Below, piece by piece: positions 24,964 through 34,256 of a DNA stretch of 64,000 nucleotides. Positions within the stretch are counted from its first letter, which is position 1; each line of letters starts with the position of its first letter. The translations under genes were made by a program, and so were the position numbers. The notes below the pieces were generated by a model. The model was not told the origin of the DNA. It saw nothing but the letters and a program-made list of their open reading frames with translations, and searched no databases. Source of the stretch: Myxococcus landrumus (GTDB lineage: Bacteria; Myxococcota; Myxococcia; Myxococcales; Myxococcaceae); NCBI RefSeq assembly GCF_017301635.1, contig NZ_CP071091.1:2678001-2742000 (forward strand), in the 5' to 3' direction.

Positions 24964-26084
24964 CGGTTCCATTCATCCTCATCGGCAACGCCGAGAACCG
25001 GCGCGTCTCCCTCTTCCAGGAGGCCCTGGCGGCCCAGGGACAGCCCCCCGCGCGGGTGGTGCCCTGGCAATCCCTGTTGGCCAACCCGAGCCTCCTCACG
25101 GACCTGCCTGACACCGAGGCCCTCATCCGCATCGACGCCGCGGGCGAGAGCTGGGAGGTGGAGAAGGCGCTGCTCGTGCGCGGCTACAGCGAAGCCGTGA
25201 AGCTGGGTTGCTCGGTGCTCGAACCCGAGCAGGTGGAGACGCTGCGGGAGCAGCACGGACGCATCCTCTGCCCTCGACAAGCGCACCTGGGCTTCCTGAG
25301 CGTGTTGTCGGAGCTGGAGGCGTGCTTCGCGAAGCATCCACGCTGGAAGGTGCTGCAAGCCCCCGCGAGCATCGCGGACCTGTTCGACAAGCGCATCACC
25401 TCGCGGAAGTACGCGGCGAGAGGCATCCCGGTCCCCGACCCGTTGGACGACGTGACGGACACCCAGTCGCTGCGTGAGCGGATGCGCGAACACGACTGCC
25501 GCGAGGTGTTCGTGAAGGTGTCCTGCGGCTCATCGGCGTCGTGCCTGGCCATCTTCCGGAGCCACCGGGGACGCGAGTCGCTGGTCACCACCATCGAGGT
25601 AACGGAGACGGGCTGGTACAACTCGCTCAAGGTCCGCCGCATCGAGGAGCCGGAGCGCATCGAGGAGGTCCTCGGCTTCCTGCTGCGCGAGGGCTCGCAG
25701 GTGGAGCGCTCCATCCCCAAGGCGCGGTTGAGCGGCGACTTCTTCGACTGCCGCGTGCTCGTGGTGGCGGGAGAACCCGCCTTCACCGTGGTGCGGCAGA
25801 GCCGGGGGCCCATCACCAACCTGCACCTGGGTGGCAAGCGAGGCGACCTGGACGCGCTTCAAGCCGCGATGCCGGGCAAGGCGTGGGAGTGGGCCATGGA
25901 GAGCTGCCGCGCGGTGGCCCGCGTGCATGACTGTCTGCACGTGGGCATCGACCTGCTCTTCGAGGAGTACTTCGAAGGGCACCGCGTGGTGGAGGCCAAC
26001 GCGTTCGGCGACCTGCTCCCCAACCTGCGCCGCGAGGGCCTCACGGTCTACGAATGGGAGATACGTGAGGCCCTGAAGCGCTAG
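24960..26084 (+). CDS. STM4014-like ATP-grasp protein
   Basis: A 374-residue protein resembling the STM4014 family, with an ATP-grasp-like core. ATP-grasp enzymes ligate a carboxylate to an amine or thiol through an acyl phosphate. Features seen: FILIGNAENRRVSLFQEAL at the start, a central DKRITSRKYAARGIPVPDP with a nucleotide-binding lysine, EVFVKVSCGSSASCLAIF as the glycine-rich/lysine segment, and GIDLLFEEYFEGHRVVEANAFGD near the end, a metal-binding E-x-N-type pattern. The GTG start at 24960 is chosen for its GTGA overlap and a GGAG about 7 bases upstream. It is the last gene of the operon and abuts a convergent gene. Substrate is unknown. Confidence 0.8.
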   Translation: MTVPFILIGNAENRRVSLFQEALAAQGQPPARVVPWQSLLANPSLLTDLPDTEALIRIDAAGESWEVEKALLVRGYSEAVKLGCSVLEPEQVETLREQHGRILCPRQAHLGFLSVLSELEACFAKHPRWKVLQAPASIADLFDKRITSRKYAARGIPVPDPLDDVTDTQSLRERMREHDCREVFVKVSCGSSASCLAIFRSHRGRESLVTTIEVTETGWYNSLKVRRIEEPERIEEVLGFLLREGSQVERSIPKARLSGDFFDCRVLVVAGEPAFTVVRQSRGPITNLHLGGKRGDLDALQAAMPGKAWEWAMESCRAVARVHDCLHVGIDLLFEEYFEGHRVVEANAFGDLLPNLRREGLTVYEWEIREALKR

Positions 26085-26927
26085 CTACTCCGTGGCGGCG
26101 GCGGACGGCGGCGGAACCGGAGCGACTGGCGCGTCGGGCTCCGCGGTGGCGGCGGAGGGTGCCTCGCGCTGCTGAAGTGCCAGGAGCGCGTCCGTCTCCG
26201 GGTTGGGCGTCGAGCCATCGACCACCCGGCGCCACGCCTCGCCCGTTTCGCGGTGCGAATGCCCGCCCCACAGCAACCGGCCCTGGAGGCCCAGGAAGAC
26301 CTCGTCGGCGGAGAAGTGCTCGTCGGCCACCGACTCCATGGCCTCGAGGAGACGAATCCGGTCTCCATCCCCCACCTTCTTGAGGCGGGAGGAGCGCGCG
26401 GTGATGACGCGGATGACGTGACCGTTCACCGTCGCGGAGTGGGCCTCGAGGGTGACGGAGCGCATCCCCATCTCCTCGAAGAGGGCCTGGAGCTTGTTCT
26501 GGACCGCCTCATCCTCGGGCTGCGCGGAGAACCGCTCGTTGAAGCCCGCGGGCTGCACCACCTCCGTGGGGGCCTCGCCGGAGCCGGACGACACGCGTCT
26601 CGCACCGGACGTCAGCGCGCCCAGCAGGGGGAAGACGACGCAGGGAAGCAGGAGGAGTCCCAGCGGGAACATGAAGCCACGCCGGTGCAGCAGCGGCGCC
26701 GCGGGCACCGAGCCGGGCTCCGGGGGAGGCGCCTCGGAGTGGAGGTTGCAGCGGGTACACGCCTGCACGTACTTCATCCCCATCGAAAAGAGGGGAAACC
26801 AGAACAGGTGCTTCACTGCGTAATGCCGATGAACCCTGTGCTTCGTCTCCTGGCGACAATCCGGACAAGGAGCAATCCGCTCCCCGACCACCTGCTGCTT
26901 GGGGGAGCTACCCGTGATGATGAACAT
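26085..26927 (-). CDS. Zinc-ribbon membrane protein, unknown function
   Basis: A 280-residue protein with a predicted zinc ribbon at the N-terminus (CPDC at 21-24, CTRC at 57-60). One hydrophobic segment at about 84-108 (GFMFPLGLLLLPCVVFPLLG) probably spans the membrane, followed by an acidic/alpha-beta domain of about 120 residues and a Pro/Ala-rich tail. The ribbon would be cytosolic and the C-terminal domain exported, but orientation is not certain. It converges with the STM4014-like gene with no gap between stops and is divergent from the secreted gene at 27359. I do not recognise the C-terminal domain. No strong ribosome-binding site is visible at the ATG (26927). Confidence 0.65.
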   Translation of the reverse strand: MFIITGSSPKQQVVGERIAPCPDCRQETKHRVHRHYAVKHLFWFPLFSMGMKYVQACTRCNLHSEAPPPEPGSVPAAPLLHRRGFMFPLGLLLLPCVVFPLLGALTSGARRVSSGSGEAPTEVVQPAGFNERFSAQPEDEAVQNKLQALFEEMGMRSVTLEAHSATVNGHVIRVITARSSRLKKVGDGDRIRLLEAMESVADEHFSADEVFLGLQGRLLWGGHSHRETGEAWRRVVDGSTPNPETDALLALQQREAPSAATAEPDAPVAPVPPPSAAATE

Positions 26928-27358
26928 GGGCGCGAGTCTCTAGCCCGCCCACCCGGCTCTCGTCCATGGGGGCGTCAGCGCCCGCCCGGCCGGATGTCCC
27001 CAGGCTTCATCAGTGGACCAGGCCATTCACGGAGAACGAGCCATCCTCCCCGGGGAGGGCGAACATCGAAGGCAATCCAAGACAAGCCAACGGATCCGCA
27101 GGACCGCCGACTCCTACTCCGAAGGCCGAGCCGGATTCAGCCAAACCCAGAAATGGAGGCACCCCAGACAAACGTCGATGCAGCGGCGCCTTTCGCCGGT
27201 CCCTCCCCCCCGCGCTCGTGAGGGGGCTCTCTCGACTCACGTCATCACGAAACACGTGTCAGACCAGACCCGAGGGCGCGCCAGACCCACACCTATCGCA
27301 AACCCTCTCAGAAATGCTATCGTCAAAACAATAAGCGTTGGTTCCGGTGGGGGGCTCA
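26928..27358. other. Divergent intergenic region
   Basis: About 430 bases between a minus-strand and a plus-strand gene, with lower GC around 27290-27340. Promoters for both genes must lie here, but no clean -35/-10 pair was found. Apparent ORFs here lack the GC-at-third-position pattern. Confidence 0.45.
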
Positions 27359-29329
27359 ATGAACATCCGTGTTCGCATGCGTGCGCAGTCACGTGGGCTG
27401 TGTGTCGTCCTGGGAGTCCTGGCCTTGACCACGGCGGCCCATGCGGCGGACAGGACCATGACGCTGCATTGCGCGGCAGGAGCGTGCTGCAGCACCATGA
27501 GCGGCTCCGCGAACGCCCCCGCCACCGAGGTGAGGATTCAACCCTCGGGCCCTCATCGACTGGGCATCCAACAAGGCAACTCCATCATCGGCTCGGGCGA
27601 GGACCGCGAATGGCTGGAGAGTGTCACCCTCCCCTCGGACCTCATCCCGCTCTCGCCGCTGGTCGTTGTCCTCCGTCTCGCGAAGGAGTCCGACACCGCC
27701 CAGGCCATCTCGCCGCTGCTCGCACAGATTCCCCGGTGCCAGAGCGCCGCCATCGATTGGGATGACGCGGCCCGGGCACGCACCGTCCCGGAGCTCGCGT
27801 CCGTCGCCATCCTCAATCCCGAGATGACCGAGACCGCCGCCTCGGTCGACGAAGTCGTCAACGAGCTGCTGAAGACCATCGCCCAGGTGGCGCTCGACAC
27901 GGCCCGCCGCAAGGGCGAGCGGGCCGTGATGACCCGGCTGAGGGCAACCCTCTGCGAAGCGAAGCTGACCTCGGGCACGAAAGAGAAGGCGGTGGACACA
28001 CTGCTTCCCAACAGTTGTGCCCTGCTCGCCACCTTGCGACTGGATGACCTCCAGATCGCGGCCCGCAGCCTCCAGAACGCGGCCTTCATGGACGCGGCCG
28101 AAGTAGCGAGCCAGGAGGTCCGCACACGCATGGGAGACACCATGTCCGCGTCGCTGGGAGTCGATGTCCTGGCGGCCCTGCCCCGCCTGACGCAGACCCT
28201 GGTGCAGGCAGGGATGAGCGGCGAGCGCACCATCGTCCTCCAGGCGGCGACCGAGTCCATCAACGGGATTGCCACCGAGAACTGGCTGGCCATTCCTGGC
28301 TCGAGCGACCCGGCCCGGCGCTGCGTCATCGGCCTGGCCACCACGGCCATGCGAGCGTGCGCGCAGGCAGGTCAGCTGGGCACCTGCGACGTGTCGACAC
28401 TGGTCAGCCGCTTGTTCGAGGTCGAGAACGTCCCTCCTATCTCCCGGTGTCTGAGCGTCGACGGCGTCACCCGCCCGCAAGTGCAGTCGCTCGCCTATGG
28501 CGGAATCCGCGCCCTGCGCGCGCTGACCCACCCCGACCCGGGCACCACTCCGATGGGAGTCATCGCCCCGACCATCGAATGGCTGCTGCTGTTGGCGGAG
28601 CACGCGGGCGGCACGAAAATCAGCGACGAGCAGCGCGCGGCGCTGACCCTCGCCCGCTCCACCACCCGAGCGCTGGTCGCCCAGGACTTCCAATTGTTGT
28701 TCGCGGGAATCGCGACGCACCTGTCGAAGAACGCGACCTCCGACTCCGCGGGCATGGCCATCCGACGCGGGTCCGCCGTCATCCAGTCCGCTGTCTCCTA
28801 TGCGCGCACCTATGAAAAGGCAGACCTGGCGGAGGCCCAGGCCCAGCGCCGCAAGGTCATCGAGTCACTCGTCGACGAGCTCAATGACCGCTCCAACCGC
28901 GGCGGGGAGACCATCACCACCCTGGGAATTCCCGTGGGAGCGAGTGTGATTGGCTATGGGAAAACGCAAGGCGACTGGGATTACTACACGCCCCAGCTCA
29001 GCCTTCCGGTGACCATGGCGATGCAAATCGTGCCCGCCGTGGGCAAGTCCGTCGGGTGGCACTTCGGCTTCTCGCTCCTCGACCTGGGACAGTACGTGAG
29101 CTACGAGCGCAGCGGTGATGTGACGACCCCTGACTGGAGAACCGCCTTCATGATTGGCGGACAGGCGGGAATCCTGCTCGGCAGCTCGGACAACCTGTTC
29201 CTCGTCGGCGTCGAGGGACGCTACGCCCCGGCGCTCTTCCCCGAGGACCGGGAGAACGGCACACGAGGTGGTGCCGTCCGCTTCGGCCTCTTCGCGGGCT
29301 ACTACGTCCCCCTGTTCGACTTGAACTGA
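27359..29329 (+). CDS. Large exported protein, unknown function
   Basis: A 656-residue protein with a Sec signal peptide (basic start, then LCVVLGVLALTTAAHA, cleavage after AHA). It then has a Cys-containing segment (CAAGACCSTM), a beta region, a long alpha-helical region (about 160-540), and a beta-rich C-terminus (FGFSLLDLG, YAPALFP, FGLFAGYYVPLFDLN) suggestive of a small outer-membrane barrel or surface beta-domain. The ATG at 27359 is chosen over an upstream TTG because GGGGGG precedes it. The next gene (a trypsin-like protease with its own signal peptide) starts 12 bases after the stop, so the two are an operon. I recognise no family. Confidence 0.65.
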   Translation: MNIRVRMRAQSRGLCVVLGVLALTTAAHAADRTMTLHCAAGACCSTMSGSANAPATEVRIQPSGPHRLGIQQGNSIIGSGEDREWLESVTLPSDLIPLSPLVVVLRLAKESDTAQAISPLLAQIPRCQSAAIDWDDAARARTVPELASVAILNPEMTETAASVDEVVNELLKTIAQVALDTARRKGERAVMTRLRATLCEAKLTSGTKEKAVDTLLPNSCALLATLRLDDLQIAARSLQNAAFMDAAEVASQEVRTRMGDTMSASLGVDVLAALPRLTQTLVQAGMSGERTIVLQAATESINGIATENWLAIPGSSDPARRCVIGLATTAMRACAQAGQLGTCDVSTLVSRLFEVENVPPISRCLSVDGVTRPQVQSLAYGGIRALRALTHPDPGTTPMGVIAPTIEWLLLLAEHAGGTKISDEQRAALTLARSTTRALVAQDFQLLFAGIATHLSKNATSDSAGMAIRRGSAVIQSAVSYARTYEKADLAEAQAQRRKVIESLVDELNDRSNRGGETITTLGIPVGASVIGYGKTQGDWDYYTPQLSLPVTMAMQIVPAVGKSVGWHFGFSLLDLGQYVSYERSGDVTTPDWRTAFMIGGQAGILLGSSDNLFLVGVEGRYAPALFPEDRENGTRGGAVRFGLFAGYYVPLFDLN

Positions 29330-29341
29330 AGGCTCCCGTCC

Positions 29342-31243
29342 ATGCGCCTCCTGTCCTGGTGGGTCGCATGCCTGTTCTCCCTCTCCGCGCTGGCGGAGCC
29401 CTTGGACAGGCCAGGCACCCAAGCCGTGAGCCGGTTGAAATCGCGGCGCGCGAGCGCGGTCGCGTTTCACGTGGGCCGGGGTTACTGGGTGACGGTGCTC
29501 CACGCGCTGGACAGAGCCCGTGGCCAGTCCGTGCTGGTCCAAGGCCGTCGCCAATCCGTGTGTGAGACAGTGGCGGTGGAGCCTCGGTTCGACGTCGCCG
29601 TCGTCCAATGTGTCGGGGCACCGCCCGTCGACACCATCTCACTCGAAGCGGCCACCGCCAGCGCCTTCAATCCCGTGAGGCTGCTCACGCTGGGGGGCGA
29701 GGGCGAGGGCGCGCGTCTCCACGGGGCCGAAGTCGATACGCCCCGGCCGCTGGAGGGGACCCGCCTGGGAGGATGCGGTGTGCGACGAGGCGCGCTGCTC
29801 ACGGTCGCCACGCCCTATGACGGCGAGTCGGGCTCCCCCTTGGTGGTCCTCGTGGAAGGAGTTCCCCGGCTGATGGGGGTCTGGTCGGGCCGCTATCAAC
29901 CCCCGGACCCACGTGGCGACTGCGTCCAGCGCACCGGGCGTTGCGAGAAGCGCGGACTGGTCGTCCCCTCGGAGATCGTCGAACGACTGGCCCGCCCGCT
30001 GCTCCAGTCCACCGCGGGACGTCCGCAGCTGCCCCAGGGGAACCTTCCAGCGCAGACCTTCTTCGCCTGTGGCTCCGGCCGCATCGAGCGCGGCTCACTT
30101 CGTCAAACGACGGAGCAAGGCGCGAGACCTGGGGCTCCACCGAACTCCCCCCGAGGACAGAAGCAGGCCGTCGCGGCCCACCTCCGCTTCGAAGAGCTCA
30201 AGCGGCTCATCAACGAGAGCCAGTCGGGTCCCCTGCCGCTGATGGTCCTCATCGATGCCTCCATCCAGTCCCGCAAGAGCCTGGAGACCACGCTCAACAC
30301 CAGTCGGCCCAAGCTGCTTCAAGTGGCACAGGGAGCACGCTCATCCATCGAGGGACTCGCGACCGCCGAGGAGCAGTTGCTCGACCAGGCACTCCTGATA
30401 CTTCAACAAAACGCGACCCTCCGCGCCGACGTCCTCCGCGAATGGACAGACCTCAAGAAAGGCACCGAGCTGAGCCGAATCATCGAGCGGCGCTCCGTCC
30501 CGGACCTCCTCGCGCTGCTCCAGAAACTCCAGCCCAAGAAGACTCCCGCGCTGAGCCTCTGTGTCCTGGCGGCGGCGTCAGCTCAGCTCGGCTGGTCCCC
30601 GCTGGGCTCCGCCGAGCGCGCGTACTGGCATTGCCAGGATGCGGTCGACAAGAACCATCCACAGCCGGTGGGCTGGAGCAAGCTGCTCAACACGGGCGGA
30701 ACCATCGACTACCCCACCACCTGCGCCAGGCCCTCCATGGACCCCAGCGCGGCCTGGGACACGCTCATGGCGAATCCCAAAGCCCGCGTCGGGTTCTGGT
30801 TGGCATTGGAGCGGTATCGCATCCTCAACCTGGACCTCGTCCTCCGAAGCCTGCTCAAACAGAACGCGGCGGACCCGGAGGCCATCCACATGGACCTCTT
30901 GCAGGACCACGCCAAGCGACTCAAGCAACTGCTGCAACCGGAGCCCGCCAGCGACGCCGCCCTCGCCTTGACTGCACTGGAGAGCTTCATCCCGGACAGC
31001 CCCCTCGTCGCGCGACTGGACCCGTCGCGAACGGGGAGCTTCCTGCGCAAGCACTGGTGCTCGATTCCCGGGGCCGGGAGCACCGACCCGGGACTGACGG
31101 AGAAGTTCCTCGAGGCCTTCGAGAACACGACGCGTGTCGCGTGCACCCGGCTGGAAGCCCTTCAGGCCATCGCCGCGAGCACGGGCCAGCAGTCGGGGCT
31201 CACCGAGGCCTGTGCCGTCTCCGTCGAGAAGCTCCGCCTGTGA
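29342..31243 (+). CDS. Secreted trypsin-like serine protease with helical tail
   Basis: A 633-residue exported serine protease. The signal peptide ends at SALA near residue 18. The chymotrypsin-fold triad is visible: His54 in TVLHALD, Asp84 in RFDVAVVQ and Ser163 in GESGSP (GxSGxP). The protease domain fills about residues 20-230 and holds several cysteines that may form disulfides. The remaining 400 residues are mostly helical, including a stretch (LLQVAQGARSSIEGLATAEE and onward) similar in composition to the partner protein upstream. Gene spacing (12 bases) indicates co-transcription with 27359-29329. Tight clustering inside the STM401x/FtsH neighbourhood is notable, but both products are secreted, so a direct link is unproven. 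Confidence 0.8.
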   Translation: MRLLSWWVACLFSLSALAEPLDRPGTQAVSRLKSRRASAVAFHVGRGYWVTVLHALDRARGQSVLVQGRRQSVCETVAVEPRFDVAVVQCVGAPPVDTISLEAATASAFNPVRLLTLGGEGEGARLHGAEVDTPRPLEGTRLGGCGVRRGALLTVATPYDGESGSPLVVLVEGVPRLMGVWSGRYQPPDPRGDCVQRTGRCEKRGLVVPSEIVERLARPLLQSTAGRPQLPQGNLPAQTFFACGSGRIERGSLRQTTEQGARPGAPPNSPRGQKQAVAAHLRFEELKRLINESQSGPLPLMVLIDASIQSRKSLETTLNTSRPKLLQVAQGARSSIEGLATAEEQLLDQALLILQQNATLRADVLREWTDLKKGTELSRIIERRSVPDLLALLQKLQPKKTPALSLCVLAAASAQLGWSPLGSAERAYWHCQDAVDKNHPQPVGWSKLLNTGGTIDYPTTCARPSMDPSAAWDTLMANPKARVGFWLALERYRILNLDLVLRSLLKQNAADPEAIHMDLLQDHAKRLKQLLQPEPASDAALALTALESFIPDSPLVARLDPSRTGSFLRKHWCSIPGAGSTDPGLTEKFLEAFENTTRVACTRLEALQAIAASTGQQSGLTEACAVSVEKLRL

Positions 31244-31249
31244 TTCGTG

Positions 31250-32137
31250 TCACTCCGCGCGAGCGGCGACACCCTCTCGCCAGAGAGGCTTCACGGGCAC
31301 GCGCTCCAGGATGCCGGAGCCGAAGACGCGGTCCAGCTCCAGGTAGTCCATGTGCACGTAGCCGATGTGACATCCACAGGTCGCCTTCGAGCACGGCCGG
31401 GGACGCAGCGCCTGGTCGAAGTCCGGCGCGTAGATGTTTCCAATCGCCTCATCGATGAAGTGACAACGGCGCGCCGTGCCCTCTCCGTCCACGGAGATGA
31501 CCGACTCGCCTCCCTTGCACGCACGACCCAGGCTGGGGTGACGCACGTTGTTCACCGGGAACAGGGGGTCCACGGCGGTGAAGCGCGCGATGTCCTCCGC
31601 GGTGTAGGGCTCCTCCTGCCCATCCTTCACCGCGTTGATCCACAGGTACGCGTCCTCGGGCAGCTCGCGGCGCAGCGCCTCCGCCTCCTCCGCGAAGCGC
31701 GTGAAGCCCACCATGCCCGCGCTGTAGCGGACCCCCAGCGAGGACAACGTCTCGCACTTCGCCAGGAAGCGATGCCGCTTCGTCCACTCCGGATGGTACG
31801 TCGCCCAGATGCCCAGCTTCTCCGCGCGGCAGTCCTTCACCCAATCCAGGTGGCAGGACAGGTTCGTCTGCACCGCCACGCGCTCCACATGCGCAAGCCG
31901 CGTCAGCCGCGCCAGCGCCTGCTGATACCAGGGCCAGATGAGCGCCTCGCCCCACGGCGTGAAGAACACGGACATCGTGTCCCCCGTCCGAGCCTCCACC
32001 CACGACACGAACCGCTCCAGGTCCGCGCGGTCCTTCGCGAGCTCCTCCTCGGTGTGCTTCCACTTCCCGAAAGGGCAGTACTCGCAACCGTAGTTGCAAC
32101 TGGAGAGCGGGCCCCGATAGAGCACGGTGAGCTTCAT
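31250..32137 (-). CDS. STM4011-like radical SAM protein
   Basis: A 295-residue radical SAM enzyme. The CxxxCxxC cluster is CNYGCEYC (Cys14, Cys18, Cys21), right at the N-terminus. Cysteines in the C-terminal part (RACKGGES, RRCHF, CSKATCGCH) look like ligands for auxiliary clusters, as in SPASM-type enzymes that modify peptides. I recognise it as the STM4011 member of the uncharacterised STM4011-STM4015 cluster. The start codon overlaps the end of the STM4012-like gene (ATGA). It ends 6 bases from the convergent protease gene. The long upstream open frame is antisense noise. Reaction and substrate are unknown. Confidence 0.85.
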   Translation of the reverse strand: MKLTVLYRGPLSSCNYGCEYCPFGKWKHTEEELAKDRADLERFVSWVEARTGDTMSVFFTPWGEALIWPWYQQALARLTRLAHVERVAVQTNLSCHLDWVKDCRAEKLGIWATYHPEWTKRHRFLAKCETLSSLGVRYSAGMVGFTRFAEEAEALRRELPEDAYLWINAVKDGQEEPYTAEDIARFTAVDPLFPVNNVRHPSLGRACKGGESVISVDGEGTARRCHFIDEAIGNIYAPDFDQALRPRPCSKATCGCHIGYVHMDYLELDRVFGSGILERVPVKPLWREGVAARAE

Positions 32138-33450
32138 CGCCAGGCGTACTCCTCGGACAACGCGCGCACGCCTTCCGAGTGCAGCCACGGACCAATCAGG
32201 TCCGAGCGCTCCACCCCCGCCGCCGTGAGCACCAGCCCCGCGCCCTCGCGCCGCGCCAGCCCGTGGGCCTCCAGCTCCAGCAGCTCCGGGAAGTCCTCCA
32301 GCACGTCCGAGCAGAACCGCTCCCGGTACGCCGCGAAGTCCACGCCGTCCGCCAGCAGCGACAACAACATGTGCCGGCGCCGCCGCTCCTCGCCGTCCAG
32401 CCGGAAGCCGTAGCCCACCTGGCCGAACGACTCGGACGTCCGCTCGCTGTACGACGCGATGATGGAGCGCACCTCGCGCGAGCCCACCGCGTACTCGGAC
32501 GAGTAATGCACCTGCCCCGTGTACGAACGCGCACCGCACCCCAGCCCCACCATCCCGTCCTCCTGGCAGCGGTACACCGGCCCCGACGCGTCCGGAGCAT
32601 GGCGCGCGCGGAACATCCGCATCGACACCTGGGTGTAGCCCTCCGACAGCAGGAACTCGCGGCCCGCGCGATACAGCGAGAGCCGCAGGTCGTCCCACGC
32701 GCGCGACTTCTTCCCCAGGAAGGTGAGGGGCCGCACGTAGAGCGGATACAGGTAGACCTCTTCCGGCGAGAAGCGCAGCGCGGCACGCAGGGAGAACAGG
32801 AAGCTCTCCACCGTCTGCCCTTCCATTCCGTAGATGAGGTCCAGGTTCAGCGTGGGGAACCCCGTCGAGCGGATGAGGTCCAGCGCCGCCTCCACCTGCG
32901 CCGTCTTCTGGGGCCGCTTCACCGCAGCCACCTCGGCCTCGATGAAGCTCTGCACGCCCATGCTCACCCGGTCCGTCCCACGCGCGCGCAGGACCCGCAG
33001 CTTCTCCGCGTCCACCGTCTCTGGAGATACCTCCACCGAGACGGGAATGTGATGCGGGTCCGCGCCCAGCACGTTCTGCGCCAGGTCGAACACGCGGTGC
33101 AGCCCGGCCACGTCGAGCAGCGTCGGAGTGCCTCCGCCCACCGCGAGCCGCGCGAAGCTCGCCGTGCCCAGCGCCTCCTTCACGCGCCGGGTCTCCCGCT
33201 CCAGCGCCGCCAGGTACCCGTCCACCACGTCCTGCTTGGGGCCCGCCGCCGTGAAGAGATTGCAGAAGCCACACCGCATCTCGCAGAACGGGACATGGAA
33301 GTAGAGGAACAAGGCGTCCCGCCGCTCCTCCGCCCACACCGACTCCAAGGAGAGCGCCGGAGCGAAGGGACGGTAGGCCGTCTTGTGCGGGTAGCCATAG
33401 AGGTACGCCACGTACGGCGACCCCTCGAGCATCTCTTCCAGGCGCTTCAT
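32134..33450 (-). CDS. STM4012-like HemN-type radical SAM protein
   Basis: A 438-residue radical SAM protein of the coproporphyrinogen-dehydrogenase-like (HemN/HemW) class. The motif HVPFCEMRCGFCNLF holds Cys56, Cys60 and Cys63, and GGGTPTLL is the usual SAM-contacting motif. SMGVQSF and NLDLIYGMEGQT are further HemN-family landmarks. The C-terminal 150 residues form a helical/winged region with no heme-binding signature that I can see. The cluster context says it is STM4012 rather than a true HemN. It overlaps both neighbours by 4 bases, so translation is coupled. Confidence 0.86.
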   Translation of the reverse strand: MKRLEEMLEGSPYVAYLYGYPHKTAYRPFAPALSLESVWAEERRDALFLYFHVPFCEMRCGFCNLFTAAGPKQDVVDGYLAALERETRRVKEALGTASFARLAVGGGTPTLLDVAGLHRVFDLAQNVLGADPHHIPVSVEVSPETVDAEKLRVLRARGTDRVSMGVQSFIEAEVAAVKRPQKTAQVEAALDLIRSTGFPTLNLDLIYGMEGQTVESFLFSLRAALRFSPEEVYLYPLYVRPLTFLGKKSRAWDDLRLSLYRAGREFLLSEGYTQVSMRMFRARHAPDASGPVYRCQEDGMVGLGCGARSYTGQVHYSSEYAVGSREVRSIIASYSERTSESFGQVGYGFRLDGEERRRRHMLLSLLADGVDFAAYRERFCSDVLEDFPELLELEAHGLARREGAGLVLTAAGVERSDLIGPWLHSEGVRALSEEYAWR

Positions 33451-34256
33451 GGTGCGGACTCTCGCGGCAGGGTGAACTCGGCGTAGGGCACCGTCCAGAC
33501 GACGGGGTGGCCCACGCGGTGACCGTTATAACCGTCCTCGCCGTACGCCGTGCCGTGGTCTGAGCAGACGATGCAGAAAGCCGCCCCCCTCCGACGGAGC
33601 GCGGCGAAGAGGGGTGGAAGCTGACTGTCCACGTATTCCAGGGCTGCCGCGTGGGTGGCGCGGGAGTCCTCGGTGGCCCCGGGCAGGTAGTGGCGGTTGG
33701 GCTGGTGGAGCGCGGAGATGTTCATGAAGAGGAACACGCGCCTGTCCGCGGGCACCTCCGCCAGCCGGCGCACGGCCAGCGCCACCTGGTACTCGGTGGA
33801 GCGAGGCTCTCGCACCCCCAACTCGGGCGCCCAGTGGCTCTCCGCGAAGAGGCCCGGCAGCACGTTGCCCAGCGGGTTGAGCTTGTTGAAGAAGCCCACG
33901 CCGCCGATGCACACCGTGTGGTAGCCGCGCGCCGCCAGGCCCGTCACCAGGTCCGGCGCGTCCAACACACACGTACCCTGCCCCGTCGTCTCGCTGCCCT
34001 CGAAGCGCATGGCGAACAGCCGCGAGTGCCGCCCAGGACGCGCGGGCGTGGGCAGGAAGCCCGCGAAGAAGGCGTGGTGCGCGGCATAGGTGAAGCTCGC
34101 GGGCGAGTGGCGCTCCTCCCACTGGCCTCCGGGCATGAGCGCGGAGAGGTGGGGGATGCGGCCCGAGGCGGCCAGCTCCGAGGCCACGTCGAAGCGCAAG
34201 GTGTCCAGCGTCAGGAAGAGCAGGTCGTGCGTGCCGACCACCGCGTTCATGTCCAT
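33447..34256 (-). CDS. STM4013-like sulfatase/phosphodiesterase-fold hydrolase
   Basis: A 269-residue protein resembling the STM4013/SEN3800 hydrolase family, of the alkaline-phosphatase superfamily. LLFLTLDTLRFDVA at the start carries the metal-binding Asp and a candidate nucleophile Thr. FLFMNISALHQPNRHY and IVCSDHGTAYGEDGYNGHRVGHP supply further metal ligands (Asp, His). There is no formylglycine C-x-P/A-x-R motif, so it is not a classical sulfatase. Starts at 34256 and 34250 are both possible; 34256 is chosen because AGGTG lies upstream. It overlaps the upstream HAD gene by 10 bases and the downstream radical SAM gene by 4 bases. Confidence 0.82.
   Translation of the reverse strand: MDMNAVVGTHDLLFLTLDTLRFDVASELAASGRIPHLSALMPGGQWEERHSPASFTYAAHHAFFAGFLPTPARPGRHSRLFAMRFEGSETTGQGTCVLDAPDLVTGLAARGYHTVCIGGVGFFNKLNPLGNVLPGLFAESHWAPELGVREPRSTEYQVALAVRRLAEVPADRRVFLFMNISALHQPNRHYLPGATEDSRATHAAALEYVDSQLPPLFAALRRRGAAFCIVCSDHGTAYGEDGYNGHRVGHPVVWTVPYAEFTLPRESAP

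Noticed and set aside
32138..33337. Upstream extension of the STM4011-like frame
   Set aside because: The extension overlaps the STM4012-like gene in another frame and is glycine/alanine-rich; the ATG at 32137 gives the correct family length.
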